From Planctomycetota bacterium (GTDB taxonomy: Bacteria > Planctomycetota > B15-G4 > SIAN01), in contig SIAN01000020.1 in NCBI GenBank assembly GCA_009691715.1, positions 1 to 64,000 on the forward strand: a stretch of DNA of 64,000 nucleotides, written 5' to 3'. The position numbers were made by a program, and so were the translations under genes. Under the pieces are notes generated by a model. It was given only the letters and a program-made list of their open reading frames with translations, searched no databases and was not told the origin of the DNA. The first letter of the stretch is position 1. Every line of letters begins with the position of its first letter. Positions 7,587-17,009 of this stretch are shown piece by piece.

Positions 7587-9245
7587 CTACATCCTCCGGT
7601 ACTTCGGTCCGCTGCCGCCTTCGCGCGGGGTCCAGCGGGGCCCAAGGACATCGGTCGCCTTGCAGTCGATGCAGTTCGGGGCGTTGACGCGCAGCTTGCC
7701 GTCGACCACTTCGTAGACCCCGGCCGGGCACATCGCGGCGTAGAGCTTGGCGAGCGCCGGCGGCACATCGGCGTGCGCGATCAGGTGCGACGGGATCGAG
7801 TCGCGGGTCTGGTTGCCCGACTTGAAGACGGCGTCGACCTTGCTGAAGGTCAACTTGCCGTCGGGCGCGAACGAGCCGTGCGTCGTGACTTCCTTCTCCT
7901 CGGCCGCGTCCTCTTCGACGTGCTGGAAGCCGCCGAAGAGCGTGCCACCGGTCGCCAACATCAGCGCCGCCTTCGCGCCGCCGACGTGGAAGCCGCTCTT
8001 GAATGCGAGGCGCATGTTGCGCGTGCGCCAGAGGTCCTTCACGATCACCGACTCGTTCACCCGCTTGTCGTAGTCGCGCAGCGTCGCGTAGCTGACGTCG
8101 TCCTTCTTGAGCGCCTCGAAGAGCGTGCGCGCCGCAAAGATCCCGCTCCACATCGCGTAATGGATCCCCTTCAGCGTCGGCACGTCGACGAAGCCCGCCG
8201 CATCGCCGAGCAGCAGCAGCCCGTCGCCCGCGCGCCGGTCGGGGAGCGACCAGTAGCCGCCCTCGGGGATCGTCTTCGCCCCCCACTCGATCAGCTCGCC
8301 GCCCGCCAGCAACTCCGCGAAGAGCGGGTGCTGCTTCATCCGCTGCAGCAGCAGATGGACGTCGAGGCCGCTCTGCCGCCAATCCATCCCGACCACCAGC
8401 CCGAGCGCGACGAGGTTCTTCTCGAGCGGGTAGCAGAAGCTGCCGCCGAAGGCGTCGTTCGGCAGCGGCCACCCCATCGTGTGGATCACTTCGTCGAGCG
8501 GAACCTTGGTCTCCCACAGCTCCTTCACGCCGAGCGCGTAGATCTGCGGATTGCGGCTGCCGACCTGCTGCCACTCCATCCACGCCTGCGTCAGCAGCCC
8601 GCGCGTCCCTTCCGAAAGGACCGTCACGCGCGCCTCGATGTCGGTCGCCGCTTGCGCGTTGGCGCCGGCGCTGCCGTCGCGCTCGAGGCCGCTCGGTGTC
8701 GTGCGCACACCGACGACGCGCGAGCCCTCGACGCGCAGCCCCGCCGCCGGAAAGCCGGTGAAGAGGTTGACACCCGCGGCCTCGGCCTTGGCGCCGAGCC
8801 AGCGCACGATCTCGCTGATCGACGCCACGTAGTTGCCGTGGTTCTTCATCGTCGGCGGCGTCGGCAGCTTCCACTGCCCGTACTCGGTCAGCAGGAGGAC
8901 CGACTCGCCGCTCACGCGCGTCTTGAGCGGGAACTCCGAGTCAGGCATCCCCGGGAAGAGCTCGCGAAAAGCGGATGGGTTCACCACCGCGCCCGACAGG
9001 TTGTGCTCGCCGAGCGCCTCGGCCTTCTCGAGCACCCCCACCTCGACGTCGGCCACCTTCTCGCCGCGCGCCTGCGCCGCCGCGACCAACCGCTTCAGCT
9101 CGATCGCGCCCGCGAGCCCCGCCGGCCCCGCGCCCACGAACACGACATCCATCCCCACCGCGTTGTCGCCCGCCGGCCCGCGCACGATCAGCGACTCCTG
9201 CGGCAGCTTCGGCTGGAACTGCTTCGGGATCAGCGGGGAGGTCAT
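7587..9245 (-). CDS. Electron-transfer flavoprotein-ubiquinone oxidoreductase
   Basis: A 552-residue, full-length ETF-QO. The membrane-peripheral enzyme passes electrons from ETF (fed by acyl-CoA and amino-acid dehydrogenases) to the quinone pool, using FAD and an iron-sulfur cluster. The FAD dinucleotide motif V-F-V-G-A-G-P-A-G-L-A-G is near residues 34-46, a second FAD motif is L-L-L-G-D-A-A-G-F, and the quinone-region sequence G-I-H-Y-A-M-W-S-G is present. The C-terminal ferredoxin-like module reads M-C-P-A-G-V-Y-E-V ... N-C-I-D-C-K-A-T-D. The usual pattern is N-C-x-x-C-K-T-C-D, so one of the four cluster cysteines is replaced. No etfAB genes are seen in the window. It is followed by the separate ATPase gene and preceded, 62 bases away, by the carboxypeptidase-regulatory-like gene. 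Confidence 0.95.
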   Translation of the reverse strand: MTSPLIPKQFQPKLPQESLIVRGPAGDNAVGMDVVFVGAGPAGLAGAIELKRLVAAAQARGEKVADVEVGVLEKAEALGEHNLSGAVVNPSAFRELFPGMPDSEFPLKTRVSGESVLLLTEYGQWKLPTPPTMKNHGNYVASISEIVRWLGAKAEAAGVNLFTGFPAAGLRVEGSRVVGVRTTPSGLERDGSAGANAQAATDIEARVTVLSEGTRGLLTQAWMEWQQVGSRNPQIYALGVKELWETKVPLDEVIHTMGWPLPNDAFGGSFCYPLEKNLVALGLVVGMDWRQSGLDVHLLLQRMKQHPLFAELLAGGELIEWGAKTIPEGGYWSLPDRRAGDGLLLLGDAAGFVDVPTLKGIHYAMWSGIFAARTLFEALKKDDVSYATLRDYDKRVNESVIVKDLWRTRNMRLAFKSGFHVGGAKAALMLATGGTLFGGFQHVEEDAAEEKEVTTHGSFAPDGKLTFSKVDAVFKSGNQTRDSIPSHLIAHADVPPALAKLYAAMCPAGVYEVVDGKLRVNAPNCIDCKATDVLGPRWTPREGGSGPKYRRM

Positions 9246-9307
9246 GCGCGCGCGTCCTCGACATGCGGGCCCGTGGAACGAGGGCGGGCGAGGATAGCGC
9301 GAGGGTG

Positions 9308-12022
9308 TCAGCGCGACGGCAGTCGCAGCACGACGTCCACGAAGCCGCCATCGGCCACCGTGATCGCGTCGCTGACTTCAATCCACTCCTTCGTCACGGT
9401 GAGGTAGCAGGACGCCGAGATCTTGTAGGTGCCAGGCTCGACGCGCGCGAACTCGAAGTTCTCACCGAGCGCGAAGGTGCCCCGGTCAGGCAGCAGCCCC
9501 TCGGCGGAGTTCTCGCCTGGCGGATCGATTCGGTGCAGCGTGACCTGGATCGCGGCCGGCAGCTTCCGTTCCGATGTGACGCGACCCGTGACCCGCGCGC
9601 TGCCTTGCGGCTCGAGGCGTACGCTCGCCGACTCCGGCGCGACCACGATCACTCGAGCCGACAGTTCGTTCACGAACGTCAAATCGCCGCGCAGTTGCGA
9701 GCTCACCTGATAGGTCGAGCTGGCGAGTTGATCGAACACGAACCGACCGGCGCCGTCGGTCGTCGCCATCTGCATCTGCGCGAGCGGACCCAGGTCCTCC
9801 GTCGGAAAGAGCGTGACCTGCCGCCCGCCCTCGGGTGCTCCATGTGCATCGAGCAGGAGCCCTTCGATCGCGCCGCCGCGCGCGAGATCGATCCGCCGCG
9901 GCGGGACGCTGCCGCTCGCGGGAACAATGAATGGGCCATCGACGGCGTCGATCCACTCGGGGTGCTGGACGACCAGCGTGCACTCGCCGGCGGGCGCGCC
10001 CTCGATCGCGAAGGCGCCTGCCGCATCGCTGCGCACGATCCAGCGCGCGTCGCGTTCGACCGGATGGAACGGCAACGGTCGCACCGGAAGGGACGGCGTC
10101 GCCAGCGTCACGAGCGCGTCGGCGACCGGTTGCCCGCCATCGCTCACGACCTGGCCGACGACGGACGCGCCGCGCGACAGGCGCAGCACCAGCGCTGCAG
10201 GATCGGGATCGGGAGAAGCGGCCACGCGGGGCGCGATGGCGGGCGCGTAACCCGCGGCCGTCGCCTCGACCGCGAAGATCGCGCCGACCTCGAGCGACTG
10301 GTCGTCGCAGCGCCACGTCCCGTCCACCGACGTGAACGCCTGCCCCGGCTCGCTCCAGACGTACCCGTACCCGCTGCCGAACCGGTCGCCCACTTCGAGT
10401 TGCGGCTCGACGAAGCGGATGCGGAAGCTCTCGATCGGCTCGCCGCTCACCGCATCGACGACGCGGCCGGCAAGCCGGCCGGCGCTCGCCAGCACGAGGA
10501 CGACGTCATCGCGATCGAGCACGGCGAATGACTCGCGCCGCACCGTGAAGCCGCGCGCGACCGTCATCACGACCAGCGGTGGATCAGAAAGCGATTGGAG
10601 CCGGAAACGACCATCGGCATCGGTGGTGCTGTAGCGGTCGAAGATCGAACCGTCGCGGCTGGCGTTCACGCTGGCACCCGCGACCGGCGCACCGGCGGCG
10701 TCCGTGACGATCCCGGCGAGGAACCGGCCCGTTGCGAACCGCAGCTCGACGCCCTCCACGCGCTCTGTTTCCGGCGGCACGACGAGGCGCGCGTTCGCTG
10801 CCGGAAGTCCCGCGGCCTCGCCGCCGAGCGTGTGGTCGCCCGGCGCAACGTGCGCGAACGTGAAGCTCCCGTCATCGCGCGACGTCGCCTTCGGCACTCC
10901 GTCGATGTAGCGATTGAAACCGATCCAGAGCGCGGCTTCGCAGAGCGGTCGCCCATCGGGACCCAGGACGATTCCCTCGACGCGAGCGCCGCGTTGCAGC
11001 ACGAAGTCGTGCGTCGTCGTGCCGCTGCCCGTCGCACGCACCTCCGCGCTGGCGGGGACGAAGCGATCGTGCTCGACGCGGAGCGGCACCGTCTGCGCCA
11101 GCGGATCGAGGCCGCGCATCGCGTAGTGACCGTCGGCGTCGCTCGCGACGTGGTTGAAGTGCGTGGACGACGTCGTCACCTTGGCACCCGGAACGGGCGC
11201 ACCGCGCTCGTCGGTGATGCGGCCGCTCACGGTGAACTCGGTGCTCAATCGGAAGTCGAGCGTCGCCGTCGAGCCCGGTCCGTGGAGCGCGGCCGCGGTG
11301 GTCGCTTCGGCGAAGCCGGGTGCCGACGCCGTGACCAGGCTGAGCGAGCCGGCCGAGTTCGTGCGCAGGCGGTACGCCCCGCTCTCGCCGCATTCGCAGG
11401 CGGAGCCGTCGTAGAAACTTCGCACCATCGCGTCGGCGAGCGGACGGCCTTGCTCGTCGGAGACCGTGCCCGTGACCGTGGCGTCGAACGGGAAGAGGAA
11501 GAGATCGAACGGAATCGGCGGTTCGCCCCCGAGCAGCAGCACGCGACTTTCGGCGGGCGCATAGTCCTCATCGCGGCTGGTCACGACCAACGTCACCGTG
11601 CCGCGCGGCGGCAGCAGCGCCCACACCACCTCACCATGGTCGTCGCTCACGAAGTCGGTGGTGGCGATCGGAGCGGAGTCGGCTTCGTAGCCGTCGTAGA
11701 GCTCGGCATGCACGCGCATTCCGCCGGTCGGGCCGCGTTCGAAAACGTGGGTCGTGCCGCGCACAACGAAGGTGAGACGCGGATCGCTGGCGATCGACGG
11801 AACCGTGAGCTCGGCACGCTTCGCGCTCGTCGCCGGCGCCGGAACGATCGGAGCGCTCGCGCCGTCGCGATCGACAGCCACGGGGTTTGCCGTGAACACG
11901 CGCCCGTCGTTGCCCCCATTCGGCCGCGCCGCTGGTTCGCGCAGGTGCAGCACGTTCACCAGCAGCACCGTCGCCAGTACCGCCGCCACCGCGCCGATCA
12001 CCGCCTTCACTTTCGGGCTCAT
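9308..12022 (-). CDS. Membrane-anchored protein with many carboxypeptidase-regulatory-like domains
   Basis: About 904 residues when started at ATG 12022, which overlaps the sigma-factor stop as ATGA. An N-terminal hydrophobic anchor (V-I-G-A-V-A-A-V-L-A-T-V-L-L-V) is followed by a long array of beta-sandwich modules. Each has the pattern G-x-V-x-D-E-x-G-x-P-V-x-x-A-x-V followed by a D-A-D/A-G-R-F-x-L strand, typical of carboxypeptidase-regulatory-like and related domains. At least six modules are visible between residues 150 and 850. Such proteins are common in Planctomycetota downstream of ECF sigma factors, where they may be surface sensors or structural proteins. No enzymatic motif was found. 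The immediate sigma-factor neighbour appears frameshifted, so present-day control is uncertain. Confidence 0.8.
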   Translation of the reverse strand: MSPKVKAVIGAVAAVLATVLLVNVLHLREPAARPNGGNDGRVFTANPVAVDRDGASAPIVPAPATSAKRAELTVPSIASDPRLTFVVRGTTHVFERGPTGGMRVHAELYDGYEADSAPIATTDFVSDDHGEVVWALLPPRGTVTLVVTSRDEDYAPAESRVLLLGGEPPIPFDLFLFPFDATVTGTVSDEQGRPLADAMVRSFYDGSACECGESGAYRLRTNSAGSLSLVTASAPGFAEATTAAALHGPGSTATLDFRLSTEFTVSGRITDERGAPVPGAKVTTSSTHFNHVASDADGHYAMRGLDPLAQTVPLRVEHDRFVPASAEVRATGSGTTTHDFVLQRGARVEGIVLGPDGRPLCEAALWIGFNRYIDGVPKATSRDDGSFTFAHVAPGDHTLGGEAAGLPAANARLVVPPETERVEGVELRFATGRFLAGIVTDAAGAPVAGASVNASRDGSIFDRYSTTDADGRFRLQSLSDPPLVVMTVARGFTVRRESFAVLDRDDVVLVLASAGRLAGRVVDAVSGEPIESFRIRFVEPQLEVGDRFGSGYGYVWSEPGQAFTSVDGTWRCDDQSLEVGAIFAVEATAAGYAPAIAPRVAASPDPDPAALVLRLSRGASVVGQVVSDGGQPVADALVTLATPSLPVRPLPFHPVERDARWIVRSDAAGAFAIEGAPAGECTLVVQHPEWIDAVDGPFIVPASGSVPPRRIDLARGGAIEGLLLDAHGAPEGGRQVTLFPTEDLGPLAQMQMATTDGAGRFVFDQLASSTYQVSSQLRGDLTFVNELSARVIVVAPESASVRLEPQGSARVTGRVTSERKLPAAIQVTLHRIDPPGENSAEGLLPDRGTFALGENFEFARVEPGTYKISASCYLTVTKEWIEVSDAITVADGGFVDVVLRLPSR

Positions 12023-12671
12023 CGCGAGGGCCCCCACTCCGAAGATTGCGAGCGCATGGAACGTCGCGCTCGACACCACATTTCCACGATCCCGCCCGTC
12101 GATTGCAACGCCGTCGGCAGCAAGAGGAGGCCCCAGGTCGCCCGCTCGCCGCCATGGTGCTCATCGAGCCGCCACCGCAACTGTTCGAGCGCGCGCTTCA
12201 ACCGCGTGCGCACCGTCTCGACCGGCGCGCCGGTGCGCCGCGCGATCGCCGCCGGCTTCAACCCGTCGAACCAGCGCAGCAGCACGACCGTGCGGTAGGG
12301 CTCGTCGAGCGCCTTCACCGCCGCGACCAGCCGCTGCGCCAACTCGAGGCGCGCGACGCTGTCGGCCGCCGACGGCACTCCCTCCGGCTGCGCTGCTCGC
12401 GGTCGAGTCGGCGCCGCTGCTCGCGCCCTTCCTGACGCGCGAGGTTGCGGACGACGCCTGCGAGCCACGCACGCAGCGAAAAGCTCGTCGCGGCGATGTC
12501 GACCGGCGTCGGCCGCGCGCGACGCCGCTCGAGCGCCGTCAGCAGCGCCCGTTGCGCCACGTCGTCGGCCGACGCCCGATCGAAGAGCAGCCCTCGCGCC
12601 AGCGCCCGCAGGAAACCGGCGTGCGCCGCGAGCGACGCATCGTCGCCCGGGACGTCAGGAGGAGGAGTCAT
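12019..12671 (-). pseudogene. ECF-type sigma-70 factor with an apparent frameshift
   Basis: From ATG 12671 the frame encodes sigma region 2 (A-S-A-D-D-V-A-Q-R-A-L-L-T-A-L then S-L-R-A-W-L-A-G-V-V-R-N-L-A-R). Region 4 (A-L-D-E-P-Y-R-T-V-V-L-L-R-W-F-D-G and P-V-E-T-V-R-T-R-L-K-R-A-L) lies in another frame and ends at TGA 12019-12021. The switch falls near 12385-12400, between D-R-E-Q-R and Q-P-E-G-V, and fits loss of one base (or four, or seven) in a GCAGCGCAGC stretch. Intact, it would be an alternative sigma factor of about 215 residues. Its stop overlaps the next gene as ATGA. It could be a sequencing indel, a real mutation or, less likely, programmed slippage. Confidence 0.7.
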
Positions 12672-12719
12672 CGGCGATCGCCCATGCGGCGGGAGATTGT
12701 CGCCAGACGCAGAAGCGGT

Positions 12720-13709
12720 TCAGCCGCCGCCGCCCGATGCAGGCTCCTTGCGCTTCGCCCCCTCGAGCTGCGCCTTGATCAACCCCAGCAGCCGCTCCTC
12801 TTCGAGGTGGTCTTCCTCGGCACGCAGCTCCTGGTACTTCTTCAGCGAGCGGGCGGCGGTGTCGTGCTTGCCGAGCGAGCGTTGCGCACGCGCCAACCAG
12901 CGCCACGCTTCACGGCTGGTCGGGCGCTCTTCGGTGGCCTGCGTCAGAAGCGGCAGGGCGCCGGCGGCGCGGTCGCGTTCGACCAGGAACATTCCGAGCT
13001 GCAGCGCGGCCTGGAAGCGCGGCGACTTGCCGCCGTTCGTGAGCGCCTGGGTCAGGATTTTTTCGGCCAGCTCGTCTTTCCCTTGCAGCGCGAGCATTTC
13101 GCCAAGGCGCCACATCGCGTCGTCGTGGCCCTTTAGTTTGACCGCGAGGGCGAAGGCACGCTCCGCAACGGCGTACTCGCGTAGGTTCGCGAAGTTCTCG
13201 CCGGTCGAGAACAGAACCAGTCCGTTGTCCGGCGAGAGCTTCAGTGCCTCGGCGAACGCCACCTTGGCGTCGAGGTAGCGCATCAGCTGGGCGCGCGCGA
13301 CGCCCAACCCGAACCACATCACGTACTCGGACGGATGGCGCTCGCAGCCGGCGGCGAAGACGCGCTCGGACTGGTCCGCCTCGCCATTCATGGTGAAGAC
13401 CGAGCCGACCAAGTTGATCGCGTCCTGCTTCTCGACCCCGAGTTCCTGCGCTCGCCGCGCGAACGGCAACGCGGTCGCGAAGTCGGAGCGCACCTCCACC
13501 AGCCAGCGCGTCATGGAGAGCGCGAGGTCGAGGTTGCGCGGGTCGGAAGCGAGCACCGCCTCCATCTCGGTGCGCGCTGCGGCGACCTCGCCCGCGACAT
13601 GCATCTGCTGTGCCGCCTGCCAGCGCGCGTTGAGTAGGGCGTTGTCGGGCGGCGCCTCCTGTGGCAATGCCGACGCGATGGCAAAGGTGAGCACCCGCAA
13701 CACGCTCAC
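12720..13709 (-). CDS. TPR-repeat protein, exported
   Basis: A 329-residue protein starting at GTG 13709, which overlaps the upstream stop codon as GTGA. A short hydrophobic leader (L-R-V-L-T-F-A-I-A-S-A-L-P) is followed by about six tetratricopeptide-like helical hairpins of 34 residues, for example Y-L-D-A-K-V-A-F-A-E-A-L-K-L-S-P-D-N and A-E-K-I-L-T-Q-A-L. The tail is rich in Lys/Glu and ends in four glycines. TPR domains hold protein partners together. The translational coupling suggests the ASPIC/UnbV protein encoded just upstream as its partner. No catalytic motif is seen. Confidence 0.8.
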   Translation of the reverse strand: MSVLRVLTFAIASALPQEAPPDNALLNARWQAAQQMHVAGEVAAARTEMEAVLASDPRNLDLALSMTRWLVEVRSDFATALPFARRAQELGVEKQDAINLVGSVFTMNGEADQSERVFAAGCERHPSEYVMWFGLGVARAQLMRYLDAKVAFAEALKLSPDNGLVLFSTGENFANLREYAVAERAFALAVKLKGHDDAMWRLGEMLALQGKDELAEKILTQALTNGGKSPRFQAALQLGMFLVERDRAAGALPLLTQATEERPTSREAWRWLARAQRSLGKHDTAARSLKKYQELRAEEDHLEEERLLGLIKAQLEGAKRKEPASGGGG

Positions 13710-15466
13710 GGCTTGCTCCCGATCGTCTCGATCACGCCGCCCTTCACCAGACGCACCTTGCGACCGCCCGCCACTTCGGCGAACTCCTGCTTCGTCCCGT
13801 CAGGCCAGAACACGACGAGATGGTCGATCTTCGTCGCATCGCCGAGTCCGAAATGCAGCCGCAGGTCGCTCATGCTCGCGAACGAGCCGCCGGCGCGGAC
13901 GCATCGGGCGAGGAGCCGATCGCCGACCTTCGCCACCACGCGCGCGCCGATCGCGAAGCGGTTCATTCCCGTCGGCTGGCGCAGTTCGAGCAGCAACGAC
14001 CGACCACCGTTGCCGCTGCCGTCACCATGGTTGATCAGCACGCTCGGCGGCTCGTTCATCGCGGTCACGACCGCGTCGATGTCGCGATCACCATCGAGGT
14101 CGCCGAACGCCGCGCCACGATGCGACGCGAGCCGCTCGAACCCCTGCCCCGCCGCATCGGTCACGTCGTGGAGCACGCCGCGTTCCTGGCGATAGACCCG
14201 GTTCTGCTGCTTGTAGGCGAGCTCCGGCGCCTTGGCGTCGGCTTCGGGATAGACGTGGCCGTTGGCGACGAAGAGGTCGAGATCGCCATCGTCGTCAAGG
14301 TCAACGAACTCCGTCCCCCACCCGAGCGACAGGTAGGCCTTCGGTCCGAACGGATGGCGCGCGGTCACGTCGAGGAAGCTGCCGCCGCCTTCGTTCTTGT
14401 AGACGGTGTTGTCGTCGTGGCTGAAGTTGGTCATGGCCAGATCGAAGAGGCCATCGCCGTCGAGGTCGCCGCAGGCCACGCCCATGCTCGCCTGCGCCAC
14501 GCCGTCGCGATTGACGGCCGCGCCCGACAGGTCGCCGATGTCGAAGAAGCGCCCCTTCGCGTCGTTGTCCCACAGCGAGTTGGCGCGCGAGTCGTTGCCG
14601 ACGTAGACGTCGATGTCGCCATCCAAGTCGTGGTCGAACGCGACCACGCCGAGCGCGTAGCGCGCCTCGTGGTCGTGGATGCCGGCCCGCTCGCTCGCCT
14701 CGCGGAAATCGCCATCGCCCTTGTTGCGGAAGAAACTGTCGGGCTCGGCCACCATCCCCTTCGGCCCGCACGCCGCCAGCGTGTCGAAGAAGGGGCAGTC
14801 GACCTTGCGCCAGCACTTCGGATCGCGTGCGACCGCCATCGCCAGGTAGTTGCCGACGTAGAGGTCGAGGTCGTCGTCGCCGTCGGCGTCGAAGAACGCG
14901 GCACCGACCGACCAGTGCGGGTCGGCGACGCCGGCTGGCCGAGTCACATCGGTGAAGGCGCCCGTGCCGTCGTTCTGCAGCAGGCGATTCGGGCCCCAGC
15001 AGGTCACATAGAGATCGAGGTCGTCATCGCCGTCGTAGTCAGCCGCCGTCACGCCCTGCCCGAACGCGCGCACGCCGGCGCCTGACGCCTCAGTCACGTC
15101 GGTGAAACGCGCGGTCCCGTCGTTTTCGTAGAGCCGGCACTGCCCGTCCTTCTGCGGCCGCCAGTCGACGTCGAGCGGATCGATGCCGGGAGCAAGATCC
15201 GCGGGCGGCGCGATCGTGCAGGCGTCAACCAGGTAGAGGTCGAGGTCGCCGTCGCCGTCCTTGTCGAACAGCGCGCAGCCGCAGCCGATGCATTCGAGCA
15301 GGTAGCGCTTCTTCACCGGATCGCCGCAGTGGTTCACCCACGTGACGCCGCGCGCCGCCGCTTCCTCGGTGAAGGTGAAGCAAGGCGCGGGCGACGACGA
15401 TGGCGGCGACGGTTGCGTTGGCGCTTGCGGCGCGAGCAAGAAGGCGAGTGCGGCGATCGGCGTCAT
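13706..15466 (-). CDS. Secreted VCBS/FG-GAP propeller protein with ASPIC/UnbV domain
   Basis: 586 residues with a signal peptide (A-A-L-A-F-L-L-A-P-Q-A). The N-terminal motif T-F-T-E-E-A-A-A-R-G-V is typical of ASPIC/UnbV proteins. Many calcium-loop repeats of the type D-x-D-x-D-G-D-x-D-L-D-L-Y follow (for example residues about 70, 145, 200, 270, 330, 385 and 445). The C-terminal ASPIC/UnbV domain has G-A-R-V ... L-H-F-G-L-G-D-A and V-F-W-P-D-G-T. It also carries several Cys (C-I-G-C-G-C). Such proteins are extracellular and of unresolved function, possibly binding glycans or integrin-like ligands. It is translationally coupled to the TPR gene and lies 34 bases downstream of lpd, so it is probably co-transcribed with the 2-oxoglutarate dehydrogenase genes. 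Confidence 0.9.
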   Translation of the reverse strand: MTPIAALAFLLAPQAPTQPSPPSSSPAPCFTFTEEAAARGVTWVNHCGDPVKKRYLLECIGCGCALFDKDGDGDLDLYLVDACTIAPPADLAPGIDPLDVDWRPQKDGQCRLYENDGTARFTDVTEASGAGVRAFGQGVTAADYDGDDDLDLYVTCWGPNRLLQNDGTGAFTDVTRPAGVADPHWSVGAAFFDADGDDDLDLYVGNYLAMAVARDPKCWRKVDCPFFDTLAACGPKGMVAEPDSFFRNKGDGDFREASERAGIHDHEARYALGVVAFDHDLDGDIDVYVGNDSRANSLWDNDAKGRFFDIGDLSGAAVNRDGVAQASMGVACGDLDGDGLFDLAMTNFSHDDNTVYKNEGGGSFLDVTARHPFGPKAYLSLGWGTEFVDLDDDGDLDLFVANGHVYPEADAKAPELAYKQQNRVYRQERGVLHDVTDAAGQGFERLASHRGAAFGDLDGDRDIDAVVTAMNEPPSVLINHGDGSGNGGRSLLLELRQPTGMNRFAIGARVVAKVGDRLLARCVRAGGSFASMSDLRLHFGLGDATKIDHLVVFWPDGTKQEFAEVAGGRKVRLVKGGVIETIGSKP

Positions 15467-15500
15467 GGCTGCAGTCTTATCGGCAGTGAAGCAGCCGCGT

Positions 15501-16952
15501 CTACGCGTGGATCGCGCTGCCGGAGACGGCCATCGCCGCCTCCTTTACCGCCTCAGAGAGAGTCGGATGGGCGTGGCAGCAACGCGCGAGGTCCTCGGCG
15601 CTGGCGTGAAAGTTGATCGCGACCGCGGCTTCCGCGACCAGTTCGCTGGCGTGCGGCCCGAACAGATGGACGCCGAGCAGGCGATCCGTCTCCGCGTGCG
15701 CCAGCACCTTCACCCGCCCCTCGATCGTGTTCGCGGCGCGCGCGCGACCATTGCCGCGGAACTGGAACAGGCCCTTCTTGTAGGGCACCTTCGCCGCAAC
15801 CAACTCCTCCTCGGTCTTGCCGACGCCGGCGACTTCAGGCGTGGTGTAGACGACCGAGGGGATCGCGTCGTAGTTCACGTGACCGTGCCGGCCGGCGATC
15901 CACTCGGCGCAGGCGATGCCCTCTTCCTCGGCTTTGTGGGCGAGCATCGGCCCACGAATCACGTCGCCGATCGCGTGGATCGAGGGCACGCGCGTGGCAA
16001 AGCGCTCGTCGACCGGGATGCGGCCGCGTTCGAGCGTGATGCCGACCGCGTCGAGGCCGAGCAGGTCGGTGCACGGCGCGCGACCGATCGCGACCAACAC
16101 CCGCTCGGCGCGCAGCACTTCGCTCCCGCCGTCTGGGAGCGCGATTTCGACGATCGCCTCGGCCTGGTTCGCGGCGTCGCGAGCCGTCCGCTTCACCTTG
16201 ACGCCGAGCCGGAACTTCAGCCCCTGCCGTTCGAGGATCTTCTTCGCGTCGGCGGCGATCTCACCGTCCATGCCCGGCAGGATCCGGTCGAGCAGTTCGA
16301 GCACCGTGACTTCGGCGCCGAGCCGCGCCCACACCGAGCCCATCTCGAGCCCGATCGCGCCGGCACCGATCACGATCAGCCGCCTCGGCACGCTCGGCCA
16401 CGACAGCGCTTCCGTGCTGGTGCCGACACGCTCGCCGTCGACTTCGAGGCCGGGAATCATCGCGACCTTGCTACCGGTGGCGACGATCGCCTTCTTCGCG
16501 CGCAGCTCCTGCGTGGCATTCGCGGCACCACCGCCGCCCGACGCTCCGCCCGCGGTGCCCTCTACCGCCACCGTGACGCCGCTCGCGTCCGCCGCGACGA
16601 ACCGCCCGACGCCGCGCAGCCGCGCGATCTTCCACTTCTTCATCAGCGCGTCGATGCCGCTGCCGAGCCCCTTCACCACCGCATCCTTGCGTTTCAGCAT
16701 CGCCGCCAGATCGAGCTCGAGCGCGCCGACTTTGACGCCGTGCGCGGCGAGCCCGTGCTTCGCCTCGGCGTACTTCTCGCTCGATTCGAGCAGAGCCTTG
16801 CTCGGAATGCAGCCGACGCGCAGGCAGGTGCCGCCGAGCATCTCCTCTTTCTCGACGAGGGCCACCTTCATGCCGAGCTGCGCGGCGCGAATCGCGGCGA
16901 CGTATCCGCCGGGCCCCGCGCCGATCACGATGAGGTCATTGGAGTCCATCAT
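15501..16952 (-). CDS. lpdA: Dihydrolipoyl dehydrogenase (E3)
   Basis: A 483-residue FAD-linked pyridine nucleotide-disulfide oxidoreductase that reoxidises the dihydrolipoyl arm of 2-oxo acid dehydrogenase complexes with NAD+. The FAD motif is V-I-G-A-G-P-G-G-Y-V-A-A (residues 9-20), the redox disulfide is G-G-T-C-L-R-V-G-C (Cys43, Cys48), the NAD motif is V-I-G-A-G-A-I-G-L-E-M-G, the second FAD motif ends in A-I-G-D-V, and the active-site H-A-H-P-T-L-S-E lies near the C-terminus. A Gly/Ala-rich insert (G-T-A-G-G-A-S-G-G-G-G-A-A) interrupts the region near residue 135. It ends in TAG. The gene follows sucB with 57 bases between, so it is the dedicated E3 of the E1-E2-E3 operon. Confidence 0.97.
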   Translation of the reverse strand: MMDSNDLIVIGAGPGGYVAAIRAAQLGMKVALVEKEEMLGGTCLRVGCIPSKALLESSEKYAEAKHGLAAHGVKVGALELDLAAMLKRKDAVVKGLGSGIDALMKKWKIARLRGVGRFVAADASGVTVAVEGTAGGASGGGGAANATQELRAKKAIVATGSKVAMIPGLEVDGERVGTSTEALSWPSVPRRLIVIGAGAIGLEMGSVWARLGAEVTVLELLDRILPGMDGEIAADAKKILERQGLKFRLGVKVKRTARDAANQAEAIVEIALPDGGSEVLRAERVLVAIGRAPCTDLLGLDAVGITLERGRIPVDERFATRVPSIHAIGDVIRGPMLAHKAEEEGIACAEWIAGRHGHVNYDAIPSVVYTTPEVAGVGKTEEELVAAKVPYKKGLFQFRGNGRARAANTIEGRVKVLAHAETDRLLGVHLFGPHASELVAEAAVAINFHASAEDLARCCHAHPTLSEAVKEAAMAVSGSAIHA

Positions 16953-17009
16953 TTCAGTACCCGTTGCGCCTAGTCGGGTCCGGCCGGGTCGCCGCCGCTG
17001 ACCTGCCCT

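Noticed and set aside
12315..12468. Two independent short genes instead of one frameshifted sigma factor.
   Set aside because: The first frame has region 2 and the second region 4 of the same family, in the right order and spacing.
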